A DNA stretch of 47,863 nucleotides from Gemmatimonadota bacterium. GTDB taxonomy: Bacteria > Gemmatimonadota > Gemmatimonadetes > Gemmatimonadales > Gemmatimonadaceae. The notes below the pieces were generated by a model. It saw only the letters and a list, made by a program, of their open reading frames with translations. It was not told the origin of the DNA and made no database searches. Numbering within the stretch: position 1 is the first letter of the stretch; the number at the start of each line of letters is the position of its first letter. The translations under genes were made by a program, and so were the position numbers. Where the stretch lies: contig JARIEX010000009.1 in assembly GCA_031127095.1 (NCBI GenBank), forward strand, positions 1 through 47,863, in the 5' to 3' direction. This document shows positions 1 to 9,697 of the stretch, in pieces.

Positions 1-1604
1 TTCAGGATCGTGGTCGTACGGTCATGCTTGACGGTGCGTTGCTCGTCATTCTTGACCAGCGTGGTCAGATCGAACTGTGCCTGCTGATAGAACAGCTCCT
101 TGCCCTTCGTATCATCGAAGCGGAGTTCGTTGAAATCCTCGGCGCCGCCCTTGAGGGTGGACTTGGTGCGCACCCCGCTCTGGTTCTTGCTGTCGGGGAG
201 CGGCCAGGGGTGGCGGTTGGCGCTGTTGTACAGGCTGCCCGTGATAATCGGATTGTCCGGATTGCCGTCGAGAAATTCGACGATGACCTCGTGTCCGATG
301 CGCGGGAGAAAGACGCTGCCGAACTGCTGCCCGGCCGACCCCGACGCCACGCGGACCCAGCAGGCATGCTTCTGATCGAGCTCATGGTCCTCGTCCCACT
401 TGAAGACCACCTGCACACGTCCCCATTCGTCCGTGAAGATCTCGTCGCCCGGCGGACCGACCACGACCGCGGTGTGCGACCCACCCACTCTCGGCCACGG
501 TGTGATCCGGGCAGGGCGGTACGGTGTCTTGGCCGGAATGCCACGAAAGCTGTTCTGGTACCAGACGCTTGGCTCAGCCCCTGAGAAGTAGTCGCCGTTG
601 CTGCCACGGTGGTGCACGGCGGTGATCACGAGCTCGCCGCTCATGCTTTCGTTGCTGTTGCACACCGTGGTGACTTTGGCGCCCGGTTCGAGACCGACGG
701 CCGTGCTGGTGCCTAGAAACACCTCGGCATTCACCTCGGCGAGCTCCTGTCGCAGGCGTGAATACGTCTTCGCATCCGTGGGGAGCTTGCTGGGTGCCGT
801 GCCAGGTTCGTGCTGCGATCCAATCTGCTGGTCGAATAGGTACGCGGTGGTCTTGGCGGGCGGCGTGAAGGGGCCCGACGAACTCGTGGTATCGTGCACG
901 TTCTTCTGCGCGAGGAACTCGCTGGCGGTGCGCAGATGTGTACTGGCCACGAACGGGTTGGCGTCGACGCGCAGCGAGGTGAGCTGGAGCTGGCCGGCTT
1001 GCCCCCGTCCCTCGTGGAGTTTGTCGACGCCCCACGCCACCTTGGCTGACGCCACACTGTCGCTCCACACCAGTTGGGCGTTGCCGTTCAGATGATCGAA
1101 GCGGAACCACACCCCCTCCTGCTCCATCAGCCGGGCCGCGCAATGCCAGCGGCTTTCACGATAGCGGAAGCAGGCCGGCCGCAGATCGAGGGTGCGCGTG
1201 AGCTTCCACGCGAAGTCCATACCGGTGAACAGCCGATCGACGACCTCCCGTGCCGACATCTTCTGAAAGATCTCGAAGCCTTCGTCGAGCGACAGCACCC
1301 ACTGCGGAGGCCGGATCTCGAGCTCGTACGACACCAGCCCCTGCACGGAGCGGCTGCCGCGCTGGAGCCGGCTCACCACGCCGTAGATCGTGCGGTCGGT
1401 ACCGTCGGGCAGCCGCAGGGAGAGCGATACGCTCTTGAGGAGCAGATCGCTGGCCGTGATGTCATCCCGCTCGCTGAGCGCGATCACACGGAAACAGAAC
1501 AGGGTGGACAGACCCTCGTCCCCCTCCCAGTCCTGCAGCATCAGCGCGTCCTGCCCCAGCGGGGTCTTGAGCCGGAACGGGCGATCGTCCTGTGACCATG
1601 TCAT
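1..1604 (-). CDS. tssI/vgrG: VgrG/TssI spike protein of the T6SS, 3' part outside window
   Basis: This is the trimeric spike that caps the Hcp tube and carries effectors. The ORF track misses it because the frame has no stop inside the window; I translated it by hand from the minus strand. It starts MTWSQDDRPFRLKTPLGQDALM, with GGAGG about 8 nt upstream of the ATG, which supports this start. About 534 residues are visible. The early part matches the phage gp27-like region (RLMEQEGVWFRF). The later part matches the gp5/OB-fold region (WGRVQVVFKWDED, CWVRVASGSAGQQFG, IGHEVIVEFLDGNPDNPIITG), followed by the typical SGVRTKSTLKGG and FNELRFDD segments. It is the last visible gene of the leftward T6SS operon, about 36 bp after clpV. 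Any C-terminal extension or adjacent PAAR or effector gene would lie beyond position 1, so the cargo is unknown. Confidence 0.95.
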   Translation of the reverse strand, partial: MTWSQDDRPFRLKTPLGQDALMLQDWEGDEGLSTLFCFRVIALSERDDITASDLLLKSVSLSLRLPDGTDRTIYGVVSRLQRGSRSVQGLVSYELEIRPPQWVLSLDEGFEIFQKMSAREVVDRLFTGMDFAWKLTRTLDLRPACFRYRESRWHCAARLMEQEGVWFRFDHLNGNAQLVWSDSVASAKVAWGVDKLHEGRGQAGQLQLTSLRVDANPFVASTHLRTASEFLAQKNVHDTTSSSGPFTPPAKTTAYLFDQQIGSQHEPGTAPSKLPTDAKTYSRLRQELAEVNAEVFLGTSTAVGLEPGAKVTTVCNSNESMSGELVITAVHHRGSNGDYFSGAEPSVWYQNSFRGIPAKTPYRPARITPWPRVGGSHTAVVVGPPGDEIFTDEWGRVQVVFKWDEDHELDQKHACWVRVASGSAGQQFGSVFLPRIGHEVIVEFLDGNPDNPIITGSLYNSANRHPWPLPDSKNQSGVRTKSTLKGGAEDFNELRFDDTKGKELFYQQAQFDLTTLVKNDEQRTVKHDRTTTIL

Positions 1605-1640
1605 GCGTACGTCCTCCGGTCGCGTCGATTCACCGGCGCC

Positions 1641-4316
1641 TTACGTTGTTGCGCCGTCGGTCACGTGCTCGTACGTGAAGTCGCCGTCGTCGGCCACTCC
1701 CACGCGCAGGGCGTTCGGGCGAATCCCTTCGGCCATCGCCGCCAGCAGCATGCGGGAGATTTCCGGCAGCAGCGTATTGCTGAGGATGTTGTCGACGTTG
1801 CGGGCGCCACTCTCGACTTCGGTGCAGCGCGCAGCGACCTGTGCGATGAGCGTTTCGTCGTGGCGCAGCTCGAGCCGGTGCGTCTCGCGCAGGCGGCGTC
1901 CGATCTTGCCGACCTTGAGGCGCACGATCTGCTTCAAGTTCTCGTCACGCACCGGATAGTAGGGCACAATCACCATACGTCCCAGGAACGCGGGCTTGAA
2001 GACTGCATCGAGTTCCGGCTTGAGCGCCTTCGCCATGGCATCCGGGAACGGCATCGTCTCCGGATCGGCGGTGAGCTTCATGATCGTCTCGGTGCCGGCG
2101 TTGGTGGTGAGGATGATGATCGTGTTCTTGAAGTTGATCTCGCGGCCTTCGCCGTCATCCATGACGCCCTTGTCGAACACCTGGAAGAACAGTTCGAGCA
2201 CATCCGGGTGCGCCTTCTCCACTTCGTCGAGCAGCACAACACTGTACGGACGCCGGCGCACGGCTTCGGTGAGCACCCCGCCTTCGCCGTAGCCCACGTA
2301 GCCCGGGGGCGACCCCTTGAGCGTGGACACCGTGTGCGCTTCCTGGAACTCCGACATGTTGATGGTGATGATGTTCCGTTCGCCACCGTACAGCAGATCG
2401 GAGAGCGCCAGCGCCGTCTCGGTCTTGCCGACGCCGCTGGGGCCGACGAGCATGAACACGCCCTTCGGCTTGTTCGGATCCTCGATGCCTGCCTTCGACG
2501 TGCGGACGCGGCGCGAGATGTCGATGAGCGCATGGTCCTGTCCGATGACGCGCGCGCCAAGGTGCTTCTCGAGCTCGAGCATGGTGCCGAGTTCGTCGCT
2601 CATCATCTTGCCCACGGGGATGCCGGTCCAGCCGGAGATCACTTCCCCGACAATGGACGCATCGACGAACACGCGCATGAGCGGCGTCTCACCCTGTAGC
2701 GTTTCGAGCTCGGCGCTGAGGCCGTTCAACTCCGCACGCAGTGCGTTGGCCGCGGTCTGGTCGGCATTGTCTGCCTCGGCGATGAGCGCATCGCGCACGC
2801 CGAGGATTTTCTCTACGAGCGCTTTCTCGCTGCCCCAGCGTGCTTCGAGCGCGGCCAGCGTTTCCTGCACCTGCGCACGACGCGTGGCGAGTTCGGCGAG
2901 CCGTTCCTTGTGGTCCGCTCCCGCCACCTGCTCGCGGGTGAGCACGCGATCCTGCAGCGCGATGTCGTCCAGCGTGCGTCGGGCGTCTTCGATGGGTCCG
3001 GGCGTGGCGGTCTGACCGAGGTTGAGGCGCGCGCAGGCGGTGTCGAGCACGCTCACGGCCTTGTCGGGGAGCTGCCGGTCGGGGAGGTAGCGGTGCGAGA
3101 GCCGCACGGCGGCTTCCATGCCGCTGTCGAGGATGCGCACGGCATGGTGCTTCTCGAGCGACGGCACGACGGCGCGCATCATGACGCAGCACACGTCTTC
3201 GGTGGGCTCATCGACCTTCACGAGCTGGAAGCGACGCGAGAGGGCCGGATCCTTTTCGAAGAACTTCTTGTACTCGCTCCAGGTGGTGGCGGCGATGGTG
3301 CGCAGTTCACCGCGGGCGAGGGCCGGCTTGAGCAGGTTGGCCGCGTCGTTCTGGCCGGCGGCGCCACCGGCGCCGATCATGGTGTGCGCTTCGTCGATGA
3401 AGAGAATGATCGGCGTCGGGGAGTTCTTCACCTCTTCGATCAGTCCCTTCAAACGGTTTTCGAACTCACCCTTCACACCCGCGCCGGCCTGTAGCATGGC
3501 CAGGTCGAGCGAGCGCAGCGACACGTTGCGCAACGGGGGTGGGACATCGCCTTCGGCGATGCGGCGCGCGAAGCCTTCCACAACGGCCGTCTTGCCCACG
3601 CCGGCTTCGCCGACGAGGATCGGATTGTTCTGCCGTCGCCGCGTCAGGATGTCGACCACCTGCCGGACTTCGAAGTCGCGTCCGAGCACGGCGTCGATCT
3701 TGCCGGCCTTGGCGTTGGCGGTGAGGTCAACGGTGTACTGATCGAGATTCGGGGTGCGTCCGCCGGCCTTCGGGGTGCCGCTGCCGCTGGAGGCGCTGGC
3801 GCTCGAGGCCGCGTTGTCGATGGCGCCGAGTTCGGCGGCGGCTTCGCTGGACGGTGCCGTGATCGTCACGAAGTCCTTCTTCAGCACATCGGCCGGAATC
3901 TTTTCGAATTCCTTGCTGATGTCCTGTGCCAGACGCGCCAGTTCGCCGACGCTGAGCAGGGCCAGCAGGGCATGGCCGGTGCGCACACGCGGGGCGCCGA
4001 ACTCGACCGAGCCCAGCAGCCACCCTTCGCTGAGCATCGAGACGAGCGACGGGCTGAGGCTGGGCGTGCGGGCATTGCCCGTTTTGATGCGGTCGAGGGC
4101 GCGCGCCAGGTCATCGGCGAGCCGCGAGCGGTTGATTCCGAAATGCTTCAGGATGGCGGCGAGATCGCCGTCGTTGTGGTCGAGCACTTTGACGAGAAAG
4201 TGTTCGATCTCGACGTCGTAGTTGGTGCGCGACAGGCAGAGCCCGGCGGCCGCTTCGACGGCGCTTCGGGTGGGAGCGTTGAGCTTGGCGATCAGGCCAC
4301 GCAGGTTCACAGCCAT
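1641..4316 (-). CDS. tssH/clpV: ClpV/TssH, AAA+ ATPase that disassembles the T6SS sheath
   Basis: This cytoplasmic hexameric unfoldase pulls TssB/TssC apart after contraction so that subunits can be reused. The 891 residues match the normal ClpV length. In order there are a Clp-N repeat domain (about 1-150), a first AAA+ module with Walker A GEAGVGKT (236-243) and Walker B LFIDEAH (about 306-312), a shortened ClpB-type middle region (about 450-560), and a second AAA+ module with GPSGVGKT (about 625) and VVLLDEVEKAHPDV. The pore-loop segment GSPPGYVGYGEGG is intact, so both ATPase sites look functional. A low-complexity Ala/Ser linker (AASSASASSGSG) lies near residue 170. The gene sits between tssG and vgrG in the leftward operon. 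The same operon encodes TagJ, a known ClpV partner. General ClpB chaperone identity is unlikely given the context and the N-domain. Confidence 0.96.
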   Translation of the reverse strand: MAVNLRGLIAKLNAPTRSAVEAAAGLCLSRTNYDVEIEHFLVKVLDHNDGDLAAILKHFGINRSRLADDLARALDRIKTGNARTPSLSPSLVSMLSEGWLLGSVEFGAPRVRTGHALLALLSVGELARLAQDISKEFEKIPADVLKKDFVTITAPSSEAAAELGAIDNAASSASASSGSGTPKAGGRTPNLDQYTVDLTANAKAGKIDAVLGRDFEVRQVVDILTRRRQNNPILVGEAGVGKTAVVEGFARRIAEGDVPPPLRNVSLRSLDLAMLQAGAGVKGEFENRLKGLIEEVKNSPTPIILFIDEAHTMIGAGGAAGQNDAANLLKPALARGELRTIAATTWSEYKKFFEKDPALSRRFQLVKVDEPTEDVCCVMMRAVVPSLEKHHAVRILDSGMEAAVRLSHRYLPDRQLPDKAVSVLDTACARLNLGQTATPGPIEDARRTLDDIALQDRVLTREQVAGADHKERLAELATRRAQVQETLAALEARWGSEKALVEKILGVRDALIAEADNADQTAANALRAELNGLSAELETLQGETPLMRVFVDASIVGEVISGWTGIPVGKMMSDELGTMLELEKHLGARVIGQDHALIDISRRVRTSKAGIEDPNKPKGVFMLVGPSGVGKTETALALSDLLYGGERNIITINMSEFQEAHTVSTLKGSPPGYVGYGEGGVLTEAVRRRPYSVVLLDEVEKAHPDVLELFFQVFDKGVMDDGEGREINFKNTIIILTTNAGTETIMKLTADPETMPFPDAMAKALKPELDAVFKPAFLGRMVIVPYYPVRDENLKQIVRLKVGKIGRRLRETHRLELRHDETLIAQVAARCTEVESGARNVDNILSNTLLPEISRMLLAAMAEGIRPNALRVGVADDGDFTYEHVTDGATT

Positions 4317-4374
4317 GACAACTCCGTCAGCAGAGGGTCGAACGACGCGAGAAACAGTGAGACAGCGGCACAGA

Positions 4375-5400
4375 TCAGCATAGAGTCAATTGTACGTCAT
4401 CCGCATCGCGCACGGCTGGCTTCGTGCGGAGCCAGCTGCCGAACCCGAGGGCGGGCGTATCGCGTGCGCCGAGCATGGTGCCGGGCACGTGATCGTGCGC
4501 GAGTACGAGCTGCGCTTCGACCCCGACGTGATCGTCGGCGTAGAGGCGCGCCAGGTGGCGCAGCGGCTCGTGGGCCGGTCCGCCGGGGAGAAAGCCGTCG
4601 AACTGGGCGCGCGTGAGCGGACCGAGCCGGAGCCGGACGCGCGACATGGGATCGTAGATGGCGTTGCCGATCACGCCGGCGCCGAGGCGGCCGTCGTCAT
4701 CGTCAGCGCCGATGCACTGTTGTCCGCCGTGAGGCAGCGCTTGCCACGCCCCGACGAACTGTTCGATTTGCGCCGGGACGCCGAAATAATCGCTGACGAG
4801 TTGCGCCATCCCCACCGCGGGGCGTGCCCGCAGCGCGAGCAGGCCGGCGTAGAAGGCCAGCGACGCAACCGGAATGGCCGACGCACGCTGGACAGCCGGT
4901 GTGCCGAGGCCAGCCACATCGAGCAGGTGCGACCGCAGACGATCCTCGGCACCTCGCTCGGCGGCCACGGCGGAGTGGTGCCGTTCCCACGCGCTGTAGA
5001 ACAGCGAGATCGCGCGATGGTGGAAGAGATCGAGAAAGTCGCGGAACGCGGTGTCGCGCGCGCGCGTGCGCTCGGCGGCATGCTGTGTGTACAGGTGCGG
5101 CAGCACCCCCTGCGGTCCGGTCAGTCCGAGAAAGCGCACCGCGAGGCGGGCGGGCTCCACGACCGACTGGGTGTGCGGATCCCGCTCGGGAATCGCGATG
5201 GACGCGATCTCGGACGGCGGGAACGCCAGCGAGGGGGGGACGCTGATGCGCACCACTTCGCGGGCGGGATCGTCCCACCCCCCGACGGCGGCGCGTTCGG
5301 GGTAGAGGCGCATGAGCAGCCGCATCACCTGCACGAACTCGAACCCCGTGCCGTCCCGGTCGAGGGCGTCTTCGAGGCGCTCGCGCGCGGTGGTGGTCAC
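4375..5400 (-). CDS. tssG: TssG, baseplate wedge protein
   Basis: TssG forms the baseplate wedge with TssF, TssE and TssK. The product has the family landmarks: LEDALDRDGTGFEFVQVMRLLMRLYPE near the N-terminus, LGLTGPQGVLPHLYTQHAAERTRARDTAFRDFLDLFHHRAISLFYSAW in the centre, and a C-terminal region with LRLGPLTRAQFDGFLPGG. I prefer the GTG at 5400 (VTTTARERLED...) over the upstream ATG at 5433. The GTG gives a 4-bp GTGA overlap with the tssF stop, typical of translational coupling, and discards an Arg-rich prefix (MARARRLAGIA). The result is about 341 residues, normal for the family. After its stop there are about 58 bp before clpV with no obvious gene. Confidence 0.93.
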   Translation of the reverse strand: MTTTARERLEDALDRDGTGFEFVQVMRLLMRLYPERAAVGGWDDPAREVVRISVPPSLAFPPSEIASIAIPERDPHTQSVVEPARLAVRFLGLTGPQGVLPHLYTQHAAERTRARDTAFRDFLDLFHHRAISLFYSAWERHHSAVAAERGAEDRLRSHLLDVAGLGTPAVQRASAIPVASLAFYAGLLALRARPAVGMAQLVSDYFGVPAQIEQFVGAWQALPHGGQQCIGADDDDGRLGAGVIGNAIYDPMSRVRLRLGPLTRAQFDGFLPGGPAHEPLRHLARLYADDHVGVEAQLVLAHDHVPGTMLGARDTPALGFGSWLRTKPAVRDADDVQLTLC

Positions 5401-7238
5401 AGCAATGCCCGCCAGCCGGCGCGCGCGGGCCATTCGACGACGGGGCGGCGGCGCTGCCGCGAGCGCACGGACACCCGCGTGAAGCTGTTCATCGATGTGT
5501 ACAGCGCGAGGAAGCGCTCGAGGACGCTGGCCACGAGAAACATGCCTCCACCGGCGAACTGCTCCTCGTCGAACTCGAGGTCGATCTGGCGCCCGCGCGC
5601 GAAGGCGGTGCCGTGCGGCGCGGTCACGCGGGCAAACGCGGCTTCGCTGCGCACGCCCACCAGCCCGTCGATCTGCCGTTCGGCGCTGAGCGTGTTGCTC
5701 ACGTTGTGCAGGCGCAGCAGCTCCTGCAGGGCCTCGGGGGAGCCATCAACCAACGACAGGTGATTGAGGGACAGCGACGAGATCATGCGCCACAGCAGCG
5801 CTTTCCCCAGCGCAGGCTGGACGGACTTCGTGGGGTTCACGACGCAGGCGATGCGATGAAGCGGTCCGCCGCTCACCAGTTCGAAATCGCCGCGCTCATC
5901 AACGCCGAACGGTAGCCGCTGCGGGAGGTCGCCGTTGAAGCAGGTGACGTGCAGCGACGCCACGTCGACATCCGGCGTGCGCAGCTCACCCGAGAGGTCG
6001 GACAGGCTGAGGAACAGGTCGGTGCCGCGATCGGTGCGCCACAGCGACGGGCGACGGGCGACGCGCCAGAATACGTCGTCATCGGCGCCCGAGACGTCGT
6101 GGCGATGCGAGTACAGCGGTGCCACGTCGCGGGGGGCCTGCTCATCGTGCTCGACGAGCGTGACCCGGTTGACCGACCAGACTTCGACCTCCAGACGCCG
6201 CCGCGCGTCGGCGATGACTGGATACTCGTACGACCGTTCGGTGAGCAGAATCGGTTCGGCCGACTGCTCGAACAAATTGACGGCTGGCGTGGCGTTCGTG
6301 CGGAAGCTGCGTGGCGAGAGGCCGAGTTCCAGTCCCTGCCGTCGTTCCGCGCGCTCGAACGGGGTGAGGAGGAAGGAGACCTCGACGCGATCGGTGGCAC
6401 CGACGGCGCGCAGGGCCGCGCCGAATCCCCGCACATCGACGAAGTGGAATTTTTCGGGAAAGGCAAAGAGCTCGAGGAGCAGACTGAATCCCGCGAACGT
6501 CCGCGTGGGATGCGGCAGCATATGCTCGTCGGGGCCGAACCCGACCGGCGTGATGCAGCCGGCCGGGAGGATCGCCGGCGGCTGGGACGGCGTGTCCGGA
6601 TTGCGGATGGACACCTGCGCGACGTTGTTGGCCAGCAGCTCATAGAGCGTATCGGCCACACTGGAATCACCGGCGAGATGCAGGCGCAGGGCATCCATCG
6701 TGATGTCCTGCAGCCTGACGCCCTCGAAGGCGCGGATCTCCAGCTGGATGGCACCGACCGCGTCGCGCGCCCGGGCACCGCCGACGCGGTCGGCGGACGT
6801 CCAGCCGGCCTTGGTGACCGTGAGCGGCCACAGTGTGGTGTCGTAGACCGTGCGGAAACTGCACGGGACGCCCTGCACGGCGCGAGAATGCAACCGGCTG
6901 CCGCGCGGGACACGGAACCCGTCGGGGAGGCGTCCCTGGGCCGGATCGAGGGGCATGTCGACGATGCACATCGACGGTAGCGGCCGTACGAGCTGCGGGT
7001 GCAGCATTTCGAGCAGCGCTTCGGAGATCTCCGGAAAATCATCGTCGAGGCGCCGGTGTACGCGCGCCGTGAGGAACGCGAACCCCTCGAGGAGCCGCTC
7101 GACGTGCGGATCTTCGGTTTTGCTGGCTTCGAGCTGCAGGCGTGACGCGACCTTCGGGTACCGCTGCGCGAATTCGGCGCCCAGCTTGCGCAGGTACGTG
7201 AGTTCGCGCTCGTAGTAGAGGAGCAGATCGTCCTGCAT
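5397..7238 (-). CDS. tssF: TssF, baseplate wedge protein
   Basis: TssF pairs with TssG in the T6SS baseplate that docks on the membrane complex. The 613 residues are of family length. Recognisable features are the N-terminus LLLYYERELTYLRKLGAEFAQRYPKVASRLQLEASKTEDPHVERLLEGFAFLTARVHRRLDDDFPEISEALLEMLHPQLVRPLPS, and in the middle FHFVDVRGFGAALR and PVIADARRRLEVEVWSVNRV. The C-terminus has LLWRMISSLSLNHLSL followed by a basic tail. The start codon overlaps the tssE stop by one base (TGATG), and the stop overlaps the tssG GTG. The three baseplate genes are therefore almost certainly co-translated. Nothing looks broken. Confidence 0.95.
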   Translation of the reverse strand: MQDDLLLYYERELTYLRKLGAEFAQRYPKVASRLQLEASKTEDPHVERLLEGFAFLTARVHRRLDDDFPEISEALLEMLHPQLVRPLPSMCIVDMPLDPAQGRLPDGFRVPRGSRLHSRAVQGVPCSFRTVYDTTLWPLTVTKAGWTSADRVGGARARDAVGAIQLEIRAFEGVRLQDITMDALRLHLAGDSSVADTLYELLANNVAQVSIRNPDTPSQPPAILPAGCITPVGFGPDEHMLPHPTRTFAGFSLLLELFAFPEKFHFVDVRGFGAALRAVGATDRVEVSFLLTPFERAERRQGLELGLSPRSFRTNATPAVNLFEQSAEPILLTERSYEYPVIADARRRLEVEVWSVNRVTLVEHDEQAPRDVAPLYSHRHDVSGADDDVFWRVARRPSLWRTDRGTDLFLSLSDLSGELRTPDVDVASLHVTCFNGDLPQRLPFGVDERGDFELVSGGPLHRIACVVNPTKSVQPALGKALLWRMISSLSLNHLSLVDGSPEALQELLRLHNVSNTLSAERQIDGLVGVRSEAAFARVTAPHGTAFARGRQIDLEFDEEQFAGGGMFLVASVLERFLALYTSMNSFTRVSVRSRQRRRPVVEWPARAGWRALL

Positions 7239-7729
7239 CAGCCGGCGTCGTCCACCGCGTAGGTACCGCTCGCGATTTCCAAGACGGTGTCGAACACGAT
7301 GCGCTCCGGGCTGGGATCCATGCGGAGCGTGGCTTCCACGGCGAAGCGCACCTGCGGCGCCTTGACCTGATCGGCGTCGAGCAGCCGCACCGCGACATTC
7401 ATCAGGCGCGGCTCGAAGCGGCGCACCGTGTCGGCGATGTCGTCGGTCAGCTGCTGGCGCCCTTCGCCCGTCGCCATCGAAATCCCCGAGGTATCGGGGA
7501 GTCCGAACTCGTGCACCGACCGGCGCAACTCCGGGTGCGCCGCGGACACGGGGACGATACTGCGGCGTGTGTTCAATAGATCCTGCACGTCGCGCTGCAC
7601 CGCCATGCGGAAGGCCTTGGTGGAGGCCTCCCGCGACACGGCGCGATCGGCGCTGTCCCGTGGGTCCTCGTCGGTCAACCGATCGAGGAGTGACGGCTGG
7701 ACGGTGCGATCGAGTTCAGTGCGCGACAT
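7238..7729 (-). CDS. tssE: TssE, gp25-like baseplate protein
   Basis: TssE is the small lysozyme-fold (gp25-like) baseplate protein from which sheath polymerisation starts. The 163 residues include the family N-terminal signature PSLLDRLTDEDP, a central FRMAVQRDVQDLLNTRR helix, and a C-terminal RRFEPRLMNVAVRLLD...RFAVEATLRMDP segment typical of GPW/gp25 domains. It lies between tssA (17 bp upstream) and tssF (1-bp overlap). It is somewhat longer than minimal gp25 proteins at its N-terminus, with a charged DEDPRDSADRAVSREAST stretch. Confidence 0.93.
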   Translation of the reverse strand: MSRTELDRTVQPSLLDRLTDEDPRDSADRAVSREASTKAFRMAVQRDVQDLLNTRRSIVPVSAAHPELRRSVHEFGLPDTSGISMATGEGRQQLTDDIADTVRRFEPRLMNVAVRLLDADQVKAPQVRFAVEATLRMDPSPERIVFDTVLEIASGTYAVDDAG

Positions 7730-7746
7730 GTCGGTGTGTGTCCCGC

Positions 7747-9612
7747 TTACCGCGACTGCAGGGCCAGCGCCTGCATCGGATCGAGCCGGCAGATGCGCAG
7801 GTACAGCTCGTAGCGCTGGTTTTCGTCACCGCCGGTGCGGTCGAGGACGCGGCAGAGCAGCGCCATGGGCTGCGCCACGAGCGGACCCGATTCCCACTGT
7901 TCGAGGGTGCGCTCGTCGATGGTCTCGACGAGTCGCTGCAGGATGGGCTGCGCGACGGCATCGAGTCCGGCTTCGACCATGACGTAGGCAATCTGCGTCT
8001 GTCGCACGAACCGTCCGCGCGGTGACTGATCGCGGGCGAGTTCGGCCATAAGCACTTCGATCGCGCGGGTGGGGCGTCCCTGTGCGAGCTCGCCGCGCGC
8101 CACGTCGAAGGCATCGCGCGGGCGCGCCACGGCGGGGCGTCGGACGGCGCGTCCGCGCGAAAAGCCGCCTTGATGTGCCGCGGCGGCGTCATCCTGCAGC
8201 GCGTCGCCCAGCAGGTCGGCGCCATCGGTCGGCTCGGAATCGGGGTGCTCGCTGTCCTCGGTTTCGACGGCATCGGGGGCGGGGATGAGGCCGTCGGCCT
8301 CGAGCCACGCGCGCGTCTCCTCGTTGGCAGTGGGCGTATCGTCCATGAGCGTCATCCGGGGAAGCTGCGGCAGGGCACCGAGCAGCGTGCGCAGTTCGCT
8401 GCGAATGGCGGCGGCGACGGCATCGTGGCTGCCACCGAGGTGGGTACAGGCGGTGAGCACATAGCGCTGCAGGTCCAGCCAGCCCCGTCCCGGGGCCGTG
8501 GCCATGAGCATTTCGGACTGCTCGAGGAGGTCACTCCACTTGCCGTCGAGGAGCAGGGCCTTGAGGCGGGCCCGGATGGCGGTGGGCGGTGCTTCGAGCA
8601 GTTTCGGATCGACATCCGGGGCAGCCACCCGCAACTCGCCCCACCGGAAGCCGCGCACGAGCAGGTACGGGGCCGGGTTGGCACCGTCTTGGGCGCGCAG
8701 CCACTTGGCCACGACCCCGACGCGCTGCGCGGCATCGGCCCGACTGACCGGTTCGGCCGTGAGCGGACCGCTCTCGTCGAGGGCCGCACCGCCCGCGGCG
8801 CCGTCCGTGTCCGCGTCCTCCTCGGGGACGTCGGGATCGGGGTCGGCTTCGAGCTTGGCCGCCAGCAGGCCGGCGGCATAGCGTCGCATTTCGTCGAGGC
8901 TGTTCCGCATCGCGTTGAAGGCCGGCGCATCCCGCCCGAACCGCTCATCCGACGATTTCTCGAGCGCGTTGAGGGCGGCCATCGTTGCGTCGAGATCGGC
9001 CATGACGGTCCGTACGGCCACCTTGCCGACTCGCTCGGTCGCGGCATCGACCGCTTCCGGCGTGACGCGTCCGAGTTCGACGGCTTCGGCCCGTCGCGTG
9101 CGCTTGTCGCTCTCCTGCTCGGCGTCCGCTTCGCGGGGAATCTCCCGCGCGCTCAGGATGTCCTGGAAGGAGATGCCGAGCGGGCCGAAGGCCACCATGC
9201 GGAGCGGGATGGTCAGCTTGGCGCCGATCCACTCCACCGGTCCGATGCGCAATTCGATGTCGTCGTCTTCGGGCAGCGGATGGACCGTGTCCCAGAACTG
9301 ATCGAGTAGCCCCTGCAGCACACCGAATCCGGCGGCGAGTCCGTTGACGCCCTCGCGCTGCAGCAGCGCCTCGGTGAGCCATGCGGCGAGCTGCAGGTCT
9401 TTGGTTTCTTCCGCCAGCAGCTTGCTGGTGCCGGCGATGACCGTGGGCCAGTCGGCGAGCTTGCGGTTGACGACGCCGGGGAGATCCAGGTCTTCGCGGC
9501 GTGCTTCCTTGATGGCATCGACGCGGGCATCGTAGCGCAGATCGGCGCCGGATGGCGCGTCGGCGTTGATGGGCTGGAGCAGACGCGCGACGAGCTCGGT
9601 GTTGACAGGCAT
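7747..9612 (-). CDS. tssA: TssA-type protein with ImpA N-terminal and VasJ-like C-terminal domains
   Basis: TssA proteins prime or cap tail-tube and sheath assembly. The ImpA_N domain is clear at the start (LVARLLQPINADAPSGADLRYDARVDAIKEARRED...DWPTVIAGTSKLLAEETKDLQLAAWLTEALLQREG). The C-terminal part (EVLMAELARDQSPRGRFVRQTQIAYVMVEAGLDAVAQPILQRLVETIDERTLEQWESGPLVAQPM) resembles the VasJ-type C-terminus. The acidic linker between them (DPDVPEEDADTDG) looks flexible. The ORF track begins at a TTG (9672). I chose the ATG at 9612 because the domain starts right there (MPVNTELVARLL), but 9663 is also possible, and none of the candidates has a strong ribosome binding site. The length is about 621 residues, among the longer TssA forms. 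Confidence 0.9.
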   Translation of the reverse strand: MPVNTELVARLLQPINADAPSGADLRYDARVDAIKEARREDLDLPGVVNRKLADWPTVIAGTSKLLAEETKDLQLAAWLTEALLQREGVNGLAAGFGVLQGLLDQFWDTVHPLPEDDDIELRIGPVEWIGAKLTIPLRMVAFGPLGISFQDILSAREIPREADAEQESDKRTRRAEAVELGRVTPEAVDAATERVGKVAVRTVMADLDATMAALNALEKSSDERFGRDAPAFNAMRNSLDEMRRYAAGLLAAKLEADPDPDVPEEDADTDGAAGGAALDESGPLTAEPVSRADAAQRVGVVAKWLRAQDGANPAPYLLVRGFRWGELRVAAPDVDPKLLEAPPTAIRARLKALLLDGKWSDLLEQSEMLMATAPGRGWLDLQRYVLTACTHLGGSHDAVAAAIRSELRTLLGALPQLPRMTLMDDTPTANEETRAWLEADGLIPAPDAVETEDSEHPDSEPTDGADLLGDALQDDAAAAHQGGFSRGRAVRRPAVARPRDAFDVARGELAQGRPTRAIEVLMAELARDQSPRGRFVRQTQIAYVMVEAGLDAVAQPILQRLVETIDERTLEQWESGPLVAQPMALLCRVLDRTGGDENQRYELYLRICRLDPMQALALQSR

Positions 9613-9697
9613 TCCGTTCGGGTCGGTAACAGGGCCAGGAGAAACGCGCGTGCGGTGACGCATCGCGGACAACCGACGGCGTGACGCCGCGGCGCGG

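Noticed and set aside
1-1604. Frameshifted or broken vgrG, because the ORF track shows only short frames here
   Set aside because: Manual translation gives one uninterrupted frame from the ATG at 1604 to the window edge; the track simply omits frames without a stop inside the window.
5949-6980. Long plus-strand ORF of 343 residues opposite tssF
   Set aside because: It is antisense to a clear tssF reading frame, its composition is Arg/Gly/Ala rich, and it has no recognisable domain; a GC-bias shadow.
8170-9309. Plus-strand ORF of 379 residues opposite tssA
   Set aside because: Shadow of the tssA frame; no domain, no ribosome binding site.
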